From Anaerotignum sp. MSJ-24 (lineage in GTDB: Bacteria > Bacillota > Clostridia > Lachnospirales > Anaerotignaceae): a DNA stretch of 64,000 bases. Location of the stretch: the NCBI RefSeq assembly GCF_018918145.1, contig NZ_JAHLPX010000005.1, positions 1 to 64,000 of the forward strand. The letters run 5' to 3'. This document shows, piece after piece, positions 52,001 to 59,585 of the stretch (position 1 is the first letter of the stretch; each line of letters begins with the position of its first letter). Both the position numbers and the translations under genes were made by a program. The notes beneath the pieces are model-generated. The model was not told the origin of the DNA. It did no database searches and saw only the letters and a program-made list of their open reading frames with translations.

Positions 52001-53101
52001 GTGACTCCGAGAGAACATGAAATACTTGAAATAATAAAAACAAAGCCTACCATAGAACAGAATGAGCTTGCGTCAATGCTTGGCATAACAAGAAGCTCGG
52101 TTGCCGTACATATTGCAAACCTTCAGAAAAAAGGTTACCTCATCGGAAGAGGTTATATCATAAATAACGGTAACTATATAGTAGGTATCGGTGCTGCCAA
52201 TGTGGATGTGCATGGAAAATCCAAAAAAGCAATAAATTTACATGACAGTAATCCGGGACATATGAATACCTCTGCCGGAGGCGTTACAAGAAACGTATCG
52301 GAAAACTTCGCAAGACTGGGCGGAAATGTAAAGCTTATAACCGCTGTCGGAAACGACGTTTATGCGGATAAAATAAGAAACGAATGTATTTCTGCCGGAA
52401 TTGACATAAGTCACATACTTAAGGTTGAGGATCATGCTTCATCTACATATATATCGGTTCTTGATGAAAACGGAGATATGTTTGTTGCTCTGTCTGATAT
52501 GTCGGTACTTCAGGAAATGACAGTTGATTTTATCCATTCAAAATCAAGCATTATAAAAGGAAGCAGACTTATCACCTGCGATCCTGCTCTTCATCCTGAT
52601 GTAATGGAGGAAATACTTAACCTTTATTCAGATACAATACCTGTTTTTGTCGATCCGGTTTCATGTGCATATGCCGAAACAATAGTTGACTTTATAGGTA
52701 AGTTCCATACCGCAAAGCCTAATATACTTGAAACAGAAATATTAAGCGGCATGAAAATCAAAAGCAAAAAGGATCTTTATAAGGCTGCCGAAAAGATACT
52801 TGATAAGGGACTGAAGAGAATTTTTATCAGTCTTGGCGCAGACGGCTGTCTTTATATGGATAGAGAGGGCAAGCATATCGAAAGAAAGCTTGCACCTGTC
52901 GAGCATATGGTCAATGCTTCCGGTGCCGGTGATGCATTTATGGCAGCTGTTATATATAGCTATATTAACGCATTTACATTAGATAAAACTATCGATTATG
53001 GTCTTGCCGCCGGAATTGTGGCTATTTCACATGAAAAAACAATTAACCCGAATATGAGTGTTTCACTTATTGAAAATATTTTAAAGGAGAGAAAAATATG
53101 A
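52001..53101 (+). CDS. psuK: Pseudouridine kinase with N-terminal winged helix-turn-helix
   Basis: A 366-residue PfkB-family kinase. Residues 1-60 form a winged helix (EHEILEIIKTKPTIEQNELA and GITRSSVAVHIANLQKKGYL), then the ribokinase domain with the substrate region GHMNTSAGGVTRNVSENFARLGG and the catalytic VNASGAGDAFMAAV. Pairing with psuG by a 4-bp overlap gives the substrate: pseudouridine is phosphorylated here, then split by PsuG. The DNA-binding domain suggests the kinase may also regulate its own operon. GTG start 5 nt after GGTGGTG. Confidence 0.9.
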   Translation: MTPREHEILEIIKTKPTIEQNELASMLGITRSSVAVHIANLQKKGYLIGRGYIINNGNYIVGIGAANVDVHGKSKKAINLHDSNPGHMNTSAGGVTRNVSENFARLGGNVKLITAVGNDVYADKIRNECISAGIDISHILKVEDHASSTYISVLDENGDMFVALSDMSVLQEMTVDFIHSKSSIIKGSRLITCDPALHPDVMEEILNLYSDTIPVFVDPVSCAYAETIVDFIGKFHTAKPNILETEILSGMKIKSKKDLYKAAEKILDKGLKRIFISLGADGCLYMDREGKHIERKLAPVEHMVNASGAGDAFMAAVIYSYINAFTLDKTIDYGLAAGIVAISHEKTINPNMSVSLIENILKERKI

Positions 53102-54021
53102 CACAGAAAGATTATTTATCAATCACACCCGAAATTGAACAGGCAATCAAAGAAGGCAAACCTGTTGTTGCTCTTGAAAGCACAATATTAAGCCATGGTA
53201 TGCCTTTCCCTCAGAACGTAGAGTTCGCTCATAAAGTAGAAGAAATCGTAAGAGCAGAAGGTGCTATCCCTGCAACAACAGCTATCATCGGCGGCAAGCT
53301 TAAGGTAGGTCTTACATCAGAAGAGCTTGACATCATGTGCAAGGCTGAAAACGTAGGTAAGGTTTCACGTCGTGACGTTGCTGTTTATCTTGCAACAGGC
53401 AAGACAGGTGCTACAACAGTTGCTACAACAATGATGATTGCTGAAATGGCAGGAATCAAAATCTTCGCAACAGGCGGTATCGGCGGTGTTCACAGAGGTG
53501 CTCAGGAAACAATGGACATCAGTGCAGACCTTCAGGAGCTTGCTAACACAAAGGTTGCAGTTGTTTGCGCAGGTGCAAAATCACTTCTTGACCTTGGCCT
53601 TACACTTGAATATCTTGAAACATTCGGTGTTCCCGTACTTGGCTTAAGAACAGACGAATTCCCTGCATTCTACTGCAAGACAAGCGGCTTCAAGCTTGAT
53701 TACAGAGCAGAAACAGAAGCAGAAATCGCTAAGATTGCTAAGACAAAATGGGATCTCGGTCTTAAGGGCGGCTTCGTAATCGGCAATCCTATTCCTGATG
53801 AATATGCTCTTGACTATGACGAAATGGAAAAGGTTATCGTTAAGGCTCTTGAACTTGCTAAGGAACAGGGTATCCACGGTAAAGACACAACACCTTTCCT
53901 TCTCAGCCATATCAAAGATATGACAGAAGGCGTTTCATTTGCATCAAACCTTCAGCTTGCATATAACAATGCTAAGGCTGCAAGTAAAATCGCTGTTGAG
54001 CTTGCAAAGCTTGAAAAGTAA
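53098..54021 (+). CDS. psuG: Pseudouridine-5'-phosphate glycosidase
   Basis: A 307-residue enzyme that cleaves the C-C glycosidic bond of pseudouridine 5'-phosphate to uracil and ribose 5-phosphate. Family motifs: VALESTILSHGMPFPQN near the start, NVGKVSRRDVAVYLATGKTGATTVATTM (listed here in parts), ATGGIGGVHRGA and LGLRTDEFPAFY. The length is typical. Its codon usage differs sharply from psuK: isoleucine is nearly always ATC and lysine often AAG, as in very highly expressed genes here. It is followed by a terminator. Confidence 0.96.
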   Translation: MTQKDYLSITPEIEQAIKEGKPVVALESTILSHGMPFPQNVEFAHKVEEIVRAEGAIPATTAIIGGKLKVGLTSEELDIMCKAENVGKVSRRDVAVYLATGKTGATTVATTMMIAEMAGIKIFATGGIGGVHRGAQETMDISADLQELANTKVAVVCAGAKSLLDLGLTLEYLETFGVPVLGLRTDEFPAFYCKTSGFKLDYRAETEAEIAKIAKTKWDLGLKGGFVIGNPIPDEYALDYDEMEKVIVKALELAKEQGIHGKDTTPFLLSHIKDMTEGVSFASNLQLAYNNAKAASKIAVELAKLEK

Positions 54022-54043
54022 TTTGAATATCATATAAATACAG

Positions 54044-54076
54044 AAAGCCTCCGTAATGAACTGCGGAGGCTTTTGT
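54044..54076 (+). terminator. Terminator after psuG
   Basis: AAGCCTCCG pairs with CGGAGGCTT, followed by TTTTG, directly after psuG. Confidence 0.88.
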
Positions 54077-54185
54077 GGTATCAGACGTAAACAGATTTTT
54101 GTAATTGTCTATTTATAACATAAATTTATTCAATTATAATAGGTAGCAAAGTTTTTATTACAGATACAGACATAAGGAGATACAA

Positions 54186-55457
54186 ATGGCTGACATAATA
54201 ACAAAATTCGGACAATATGTAAATAAGGAAATGCTGAACCACCCGGACAGAGCGAGAAAAGAGCTTATTTTCGGATTCAGTGCTTTTAATTTAAAGCTTA
54301 AATATTCACCGGACAAGGAGCTTTCGCCGGCAAGAAAATATCTTGCACAGGTTTGCATGAAGGCACATATTGATTCGCTTAAAAATGTTGAAAATGCAGC
54401 ACTTATAAGTATTTTTCTTCCTTGCGAAATATTGCAGTCCTTTGGTATTACTCCGTTTTTTGCGGAAGGCTTTTCCGGCTATATAACCGGAGCATACGCC
54501 GAAAAAGGTTTTATAGAGGCGGCAGAGGCAGCTGGAATTGCGGAAACCTATTGCTCGTATCATAAAACCATAATGGGTGCGGCATTCAGCGGTGTTCTTC
54601 CGAAGCCAAAATTTATTATAAATACATCAATAGCCTGTGATGCAAATAACCTCACATTCAGAGCATTGTCGGAATATTTTGATGTTCCTCAGTTTTATAT
54701 TGATATTCCGCCGGAACAGAGCGAAGAAAGCGTCGAATATGTCGCAGACCAGCTTAGGGATATGGTTAAGTTTATCGAGGAACAGACAGGAAAAACTCTT
54801 GATGAATCCAGGCTTAAGGCGGCAGTTTCAAGAACTGCACAGTCGCTTAAAAATATGGACGAAAGCTTCCGTCTTAAAAAGAATGTGTGCAGTCTTAACG
54901 ATATAACAAGCGAAATGTATGAGGTGTTTATGACGCATCCGCTTTTGGGAACGGAGGAAATGCTTAAATATTCAGGTATGCTTGTGGACGATCTGAAAAA
55001 AGCACCGCCCAAAAAAGGAATAAGACTTCTCTGGATGCACACCATTCCGTATTTTCAAGAGCCACTGAGAGAAAGACTTAATTTCAATGAAAAATGCCAG
55101 ATAATTGCCTGTGATATGAATTTTGAAAATATTGTGGAAACCGATCCGGAAAAGCCCTATGAAAGCATGGCAAGAAGAATTGTAATGAGCAGATTTAACG
55201 GTTCGTCAGATAACAGAATAAATAAAGCTATTGAAATGTCGAAGCTTATGGATATTGACGGCGTTATTTATTTCTGCCATTGGGGCTGTAAACAGACAAT
55301 GGGGGCGGCAGTTAATGCCAAAAAGGCACTTGAAAAAGCAGGTTTTCCAACACTTATATTAAACGGCGACGGTGCAGACCGAAGCAACACAAGCGACGGA
55401 CAGGTGCTTACAAGACTTGATGCTTTTATTGAAATGCTGGAGGATATGAAGAAATGA
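54186..55457 (+). CDS. 2-hydroxyacyl-CoA dehydratase-like iron-sulfur protein (HgdB family)
   Basis: A 423-residue protein of the HgdB/FldBC/double-cubane family. Candidate cluster cysteines are Cys123 (ETYCSYHK), Cys151 (SIACDANN), and Cys364 and Cys368 (YFCHWGCKQ). The C-terminal LTRLDAFIEML matches the family end motif. Such proteins receive low-potential electrons from an ATP-driven activator, which is fused to the next protein. The substrate may be a 2-hydroxyacyl-CoA or a small molecule reduced at a double-cubane cluster; no CoA-transferase is nearby. RBS AAGGAG precedes the ATG. It overlaps the next gene by 4 bp. Confidence 0.78.
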   Translation: MADIITKFGQYVNKEMLNHPDRARKELIFGFSAFNLKLKYSPDKELSPARKYLAQVCMKAHIDSLKNVENAALISIFLPCEILQSFGITPFFAEGFSGYITGAYAEKGFIEAAEAAGIAETYCSYHKTIMGAAFSGVLPKPKFIINTSIACDANNLTFRALSEYFDVPQFYIDIPPEQSEESVEYVADQLRDMVKFIEEQTGKTLDESRLKAAVSRTAQSLKNMDESFRLKKNVCSLNDITSEMYEVFMTHPLLGTEEMLKYSGMLVDDLKKAPPKKGIRLLWMHTIPYFQEPLRERLNFNEKCQIIACDMNFENIVETDPEKPYESMARRIVMSRFNGSSDNRINKAIEMSKLMDIDGVIYFCHWGCKQTMGAAVNAKKALEKAGFPTLILNGDGADRSNTSDGQVLTRLDAFIEMLEDMKK

Positions 55458-57106
55458 TATATTATGTCTGTAAATATACGCCCATTGAGCTTATAGAGGC
55501 ATTGGGCGGTAAATGTGCAAAAATGGAGCCGCTTCCCGATAATTTCGATACGGCAGACAGCCTCGGACACCCTAATATGTGCGGCTATGGAAAGGCTGTC
55601 ATAGAAGAGGTGTATTCAAAAAATATAACCGAGCTTATACTTGTTGACTGCTGTGATGTAATACGAAGAGTTTATGATATTCTTGCGGCAAGCGGAAAAA
55701 TGAAGTTTTTATATCTGCTTGAATTGCCGCATAAAAATGGAAGTACCGAGGTAAAGCTTTTTTCAAAAGCACTCAAAAAGCTTGCGGACGCTTGTTCGGT
55801 TTACAGCGGAAGCAAATTTGACGCCGATTTGGCTGTGAATGCTTTTAAGGAAGAAACAAAACCGGAAAATGAAAAATATATAAGCCTTATGGGTGCCCAT
55901 GGCGGTAAGTTCCTTTATAATGCTGTTGATGAAAAATTCGGACTTCCCATACATGATGATACCTGTACAGGCAACAGATATTTGCCTAAGCCGGATAAAA
56001 AATATACTGATATAAATGAATTCATAGGTTATTATGCGGAAAAACTGCTCGACCAGACACCTTGTATGAGAATGCTCGATAATAAAAAGAGAAAAAGACT
56101 TGCCGACGGAGCAGTCGGAATTATATATCACACAATGAAATTCTGTGATTATTACAGCTTTGAATATATGGGAGTAAAGAGCAATACCGATACACCGCTT
56201 CTGAAGATAGAAACCGACTGCACAAGCCAGAGTGAAGGTCAGCTTTCGACAAGACTTGAGGCTTTTGCGGAAACCATCGGAGCGGTAAAGAATGAGGAGA
56301 AAATAAAAATGCGTACAGACGGAAAGCTTTATTCGGCAGGAATAGACAGCGGTTCAACAAGCACCGATGCCGTAATTATGGATAAAGATAAAAATATAAT
56401 AGGAAAAGCGATAGTCGCTACCGGTGCAGGTGCTACCAACGGAGCAAAAAAGGCTCTTTCACAGGCTCTTGAACAGGCAGGACTTACCGAGGACGAGCTT
56501 ACTATGGTTGTTACGACCGGCTACGGAAGAGAAAACATAGGCTTCGGAAATTCTTCCGTAACAGAAATAACCTGTCATGCAAAGGGTGCACATTTTCTTG
56601 ATCCTTCGGCAAGAACGGTAATAGACATAGGCGGACAGGATTCAAAGGTAATCAGAATTGATGACAGCGGAGCGGTTGTCAGCTTTGTTATGAACGATAA
56701 ATGTGCGGCAGGAACAGGACGTTTTCTTGATATGATGGCAAGAACAATGGAGCTTTCTCTTGATGAAATGGGTGAACTCGGTTTAAAATGGAAGAGTGAT
56801 GTAACGATTTCAAATATGTGTACCGTATTTGCCGAGTCGGAGGTAGTTTCGCTTGTTGCACAGGATACGCCTCCGGAGGATATAATACATGGACTTAATA
56901 AATCCGTTGCCGGAAAAACGGTTTCGCTTGTTAAACGTGTCGGCGGAGAAAGCGGATATATTATGACCGGCGGAGTTGCCAAAAACAGAGGCATTGTTGC
57001 CGCCATAGAAGAAAAGCTCGGAGAAAAGCTTTTTATATCCGAGGATGCACAGTTATGTGGAGCGATAGGTGCGGCACTTATAGGAATGGAATCTGTTGCC
57101 GAATAA
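55454..57106 (+). CDS. Dehydratase-like subunit fused to HgdC-type ATP-dependent activator
   Basis: A 550-residue fusion. Residues 1 to about 280 form a shortened HgdB-family half (Cys43, Cys66/67 in VDCCDVIRRVYDIL, Cys171, and the ETDCTSQSEGQLSTRLEAF end motif). Residues about 293-545 form an ASKHA activator: GIDSGSTSTDAV, VTTGYGREN, DIGGQDSKV, and the two [4Fe-4S] cysteines in NDKCAAGTGRF (Cys417) and SNMCTVFAESEV (Cys456). Activators are normally separate homodimers, so joining one to a dehydratase half is unusual. ATGA overlap with the upstream gene. Confidence 0.85.
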   Translation: MIYYVCKYTPIELIEALGGKCAKMEPLPDNFDTADSLGHPNMCGYGKAVIEEVYSKNITELILVDCCDVIRRVYDILAASGKMKFLYLLELPHKNGSTEVKLFSKALKKLADACSVYSGSKFDADLAVNAFKEETKPENEKYISLMGAHGGKFLYNAVDEKFGLPIHDDTCTGNRYLPKPDKKYTDINEFIGYYAEKLLDQTPCMRMLDNKKRKRLADGAVGIIYHTMKFCDYYSFEYMGVKSNTDTPLLKIETDCTSQSEGQLSTRLEAFAETIGAVKNEEKIKMRTDGKLYSAGIDSGSTSTDAVIMDKDKNIIGKAIVATGAGATNGAKKALSQALEQAGLTEDELTMVVTTGYGRENIGFGNSSVTEITCHAKGAHFLDPSARTVIDIGGQDSKVIRIDDSGAVVSFVMNDKCAAGTGRFLDMMARTMELSLDEMGELGLKWKSDVTISNMCTVFAESEVVSLVAQDTPPEDIIHGLNKSVAGKTVSLVKRVGGESGYIMTGGVAKNRGIVAAIEEKLGEKLFISEDAQLCGAIGAALIGMESVAE

Positions 57107-57122
57107 TAAATGGGGTGGCTGT

Positions 57123-57716
57123 ATGGATATATATGATAAATATAAAAACGGACGGGATATGGCATGGAAGGCTTTGCTTGAAAGCGGTGTAGGCCGTCTT
57201 CCGGTGAATCTTAAGGCTGTTGCCGATGCCTACAATATAGAGATATATTCATACGATACTGCCGTTAAAAACGGACTTATATCGGAGGAAAATGCCAAAG
57301 GCAGCGGCTTTTCGAGATTTTATAACGGCAAAAAGCAGATATTTGTTGATGGAAGCAATGCCAAGTCATTTGTGAGATACGAAATGGCAATACAGCTCGG
57401 ACATTGTATTATGGGGCATTATCTGACAGGAAAGCCTTGCGAACGTAAATCAAAAGAAAAGAAAAGTATGTCTGCAACCGACTATGAGGCATATATATTT
57501 GCAAGAGATCTGCTCATGCCGGCAACGGTTTTGTACGGACTTAAAGTACATTCGGCAGAGGAAATAGAGGAGCTTTGCAATGTTCCGCATAAATTTGCGG
57601 TAAAGAGAGCCAAACGCATGGAGGAGCTTTATAAACGTGATAAATTCAACAGTTCCGAAACAGAAAGGCTTGTGTTTGACCGGTTTATAGAATTTATATA
57701 TAAGTATGCAAATTAA
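57123..57716 (+). CDS. ImmA/IrrE-like protein with lost HEXXH motif
   Basis: A 197-residue protein with the ImmA/IrrE layout: helix, strand (KKQIFVDG), then the metal helix EMAIQLGHCIMGHYL, then a conserved DYEAYIFARDLLMP block. In active members the helix reads HELGHxxxGH; here the first His and Glu are Ile90 and Gln91, leaving only the second half (His94, His99), so peptidase activity is unlikely. Start is the ATG 4 nt after GGGGTGG, 16 bp beyond the fused activator gene. It shares the transcript; its target is unknown. Confidence 0.72.
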   Translation: MDIYDKYKNGRDMAWKALLESGVGRLPVNLKAVADAYNIEIYSYDTAVKNGLISEENAKGSGFSRFYNGKKQIFVDGSNAKSFVRYEMAIQLGHCIMGHYLTGKPCERKSKEKKSMSATDYEAYIFARDLLMPATVLYGLKVHSAEEIEELCNVPHKFAVKRAKRMEELYKRDKFNSSETERLVFDRFIEFIYKYAN

Positions 57717-57719
57717 AAA

Positions 57720-57756
57720 GACGGCTGTTTTAATGAGTTGATTTAAAACAGCCGTC
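57720..57756. terminator. Bidirectional terminator between convergent operons
   Basis: Perfect 12-bp stem GACGGCTGTTTT/AAAACAGCCGTC with a 13-nt loop. Flanking A- and T-rich runs let it serve both strands. Confidence 0.85.
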
Positions 57757-57767
57757 ACTTTTGGTTA

Positions 57768-58907
57768 TTATTCAAATTTGTTTATTTCATCAATGAATAC
57801 ATCTGCCATAGAGCAGTTAAGGTGATAATTAAGCTTCTTGAATGTTTTGTCAAGAGCCGAAAGTGTTTCGGCAACATCTCTTATATTTGCATTTTCGCCC
57901 ATATGACCTATTCTGAATACCTTTCCGGCAAGAATATCGAAACAGCCGGCAATGAGAATGTTGTAATCATCTCTCATTGTGTCGAGTATCTGTGTATCGG
58001 TAAGACCTTCGGGAACATTTATTACGGATACCGTATCGGAATATCCGCCCTTTGCATAGAGTGTAAGTCCTGCCGCAGTTACGGCTTTTCTTACAGCCTG
58101 TCCGATTATATGATGTCTTTTTAATATAGTCTTGTCATGCAGTACATTTGATATTGCTTTGTTAAGACCGATTATGTCGCTTATAGGCATTGTATAAGGG
58201 AACCATTTGTCTTTATAATAATTTTTAAATGTAAGTATGTTGCAATAGAAAGAAGCGATAGGTGTTTTTCGGTTTTCCATTGCTTTAATGGCATCGTCGC
58301 TTACAGAAAGCATTGTAAGTCCCGGAGGTGCCGAGAGTGCCTTCTGTGAACCCATACAGCAAATATCTATTTTTGCCGCATCTACATTAAGAGGTACGCC
58401 GAATGATGCCGATACGGTGTCAACAACCGTCATTATTCCGTATTCCTTAAGAAGAGGACATATAGCCTCAACATCATTGAGCATTCCGCTTGGTGTATCA
58501 CAGTGGACAACCGTTGCATATTTAAAATCGCTGTCGGTGTCAAGATATGCCTTAAGCTCTGTTACATCGATGGGCTCTGTGTAGTCCTTTGTGTAATATA
58601 CAGGTGTTCCGCCGTATATTTTTACAAAATCGCCAAAGCCTTTGCTGTAAATTCCGTTGTCGATTATAAGAACTCTGTCGCCGGCCTCCGTAAGAGAAGC
58701 ACAGGCTGCCTCAAGACCGAGTATGCCTTCGCCGGAAAGAATATATATATTTCCTGTCGAATGGATTATTTCTCCGAGCATATCGCATGTATGCTTATAG
58801 TATTCCGTAAAGCTTGTGTCTATGTCCGGATTTGTTGTTATAAGGCTTCTTGCCGCACGTACGTTGTCCTTGACCTGTGTAGGTCCCGGTGTCATTATTT
58901 TATACAT
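57768..58907 (-). CDS. Pyridoxamine-pyruvate aminotransferase-like enzyme (alanine-glyoxylate aminotransferase family)
   Basis: A 379-residue fold-type I PLP enzyme. PLP is bound at Lys189 (MGSQKALSAPPGLTML), with Asp163 in VVDTVSASFG. Several blocks look like the Mesorhizobium pyridoxamine-pyruvate aminotransferase as I recall it: GILGLEAACASL, YSKGFGDF, CDTPSGMLN and SAPPGLTM. This enzyme interconverts pyridoxamine and pyridoxal with pyruvate/alanine. Its neighbours, an ECF S-component and a MocR-type regulator, also point to vitamin B6. Serine-pyruvate or 2-aminoethylphosphonate aminotransferase are alternatives. Confidence 0.7.
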   Translation of the reverse strand: MYKIMTPGPTQVKDNVRAARSLITTNPDIDTSFTEYYKHTCDMLGEIIHSTGNIYILSGEGILGLEAACASLTEAGDRVLIIDNGIYSKGFGDFVKIYGGTPVYYTKDYTEPIDVTELKAYLDTDSDFKYATVVHCDTPSGMLNDVEAICPLLKEYGIMTVVDTVSASFGVPLNVDAAKIDICCMGSQKALSAPPGLTMLSVSDDAIKAMENRKTPIASFYCNILTFKNYYKDKWFPYTMPISDIIGLNKAISNVLHDKTILKRHHIIGQAVRKAVTAAGLTLYAKGGYSDTVSVINVPEGLTDTQILDTMRDDYNILIAGCFDILAGKVFRIGHMGENANIRDVAETLSALDKTFKKLNYHLNCSMADVFIDEINKFE

Positions 58908-58915
58908 TTAATATT

Positions 58916-59452
58916 TCAACTCCTTGTTATTGCTGAAAGCTGTTTCTTGAGAGGTTTTGCAAGCGGAAGAACAATAACGGCTGCTGTAAGAATCTGTACA
59001 ATGTTTCCGGGAATGCTTGCTGCGGGAGCAACCCAGTTGCCGTATATAATTCCTTCTGCTATATAATAGCCTACAATTTTGATTGCAAGAGCCGCAAGAA
59101 TTGCGATTACATACCATAAAATTGTGTTGTGGCTTTTATCCTCTGTAATTTTTCCTACTACCCAACCCATTATTCCTACTATTACGAATGTGAACGGGGC
59201 CCAAAGTGTCCAGCCGGAGAAAAGATCGAAAAGAGCCATTCCGACAGCACCTGAAATAGCGCCTGTTTTCTTGCCGAAAATGATTGCCGCAAGGAAAAGA
59301 GGAACATTTCCGAGATGGATAAGACCGCCGTTTGCTACAATGGGAAGTCTGAGGTTTATAAATCCGGTTGCTATAAATACAAGAGCAATGGAAATACCGT
59401 TTATTGCTACCTGTTTTGCCGATGATGTATTTGCTGCTGCTGAGTTGTTCAT
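58916..59452 (-). CDS. ECF transporter S-component, probable vitamin B6 type
   Basis: A 178-residue integral membrane protein with about six hydrophobic segments, an Ala/Ser-rich N-terminus, GISIALVFIATGFINLRLPI, and LVPLFLAAIIFGKKTGAISG-like S-component features (the actual stretch reads VPLFLAAIIFGKKTGAIS). S-components bind a vitamin and dock on the shared EcfAAT module, which is not in this window. Ligand assignment to a B6 vitamer rests on context: it is 8 bp upstream of the aminotransferase gene and divergent from a MocR regulator. Confidence 0.72.
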   Translation of the reverse strand: MNNSAAANTSSAKQVAINGISIALVFIATGFINLRLPIVANGGLIHLGNVPLFLAAIIFGKKTGAISGAVGMALFDLFSGWTLWAPFTFVIVGIMGWVVGKITEDKSHNTILWYVIAILAALAIKIVGYYIAEGIIYGNWVAPAASIPGNIVQILTAAVIVLPLAKPLKKQLSAITRS

Positions 59453-59490
59453 TTTGAATTACCTCCATAAGTTATACGATTTTATACTTA

Positions 59491-59519
59491 TTGACCGGTT
59501 CAATTATGTGGATTATAAT
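59491..59519 (+). promoter_or_regulatory. MocR regulator promoter
   Basis: TTGACC (59491-59496), 17 bp, then TATAAT (59514-59519), 66 bp before the regulator start. TGACCG is repeated as a direct repeat at 59492 and 59530, 38 bp apart, which may be operator half-sites. The same stretch must hold the leftward promoter. Confidence 0.8.
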
Positions 59520-59585
59520 ACTATCAAACTGACCGTATTAAAACAACCAGTTTATGATTTTTTTATAGTACCAGATGGAGGCTTT

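Noticed and set aside
57768-58907. 2-aminoethylphosphonate aminotransferase, to match the phnDCE importer
   Set aside because: The importer is 21 kb away, no phosphonatase is present, and the sequence blocks resemble pyridoxamine-pyruvate aminotransferase with B6-type neighbours.
59079-59585. Long N-terminal extension of the MocR regulator
   Set aside because: It is antisense to the S-component gene and carries no domain; a good RBS precedes the internal ATG at 59586.
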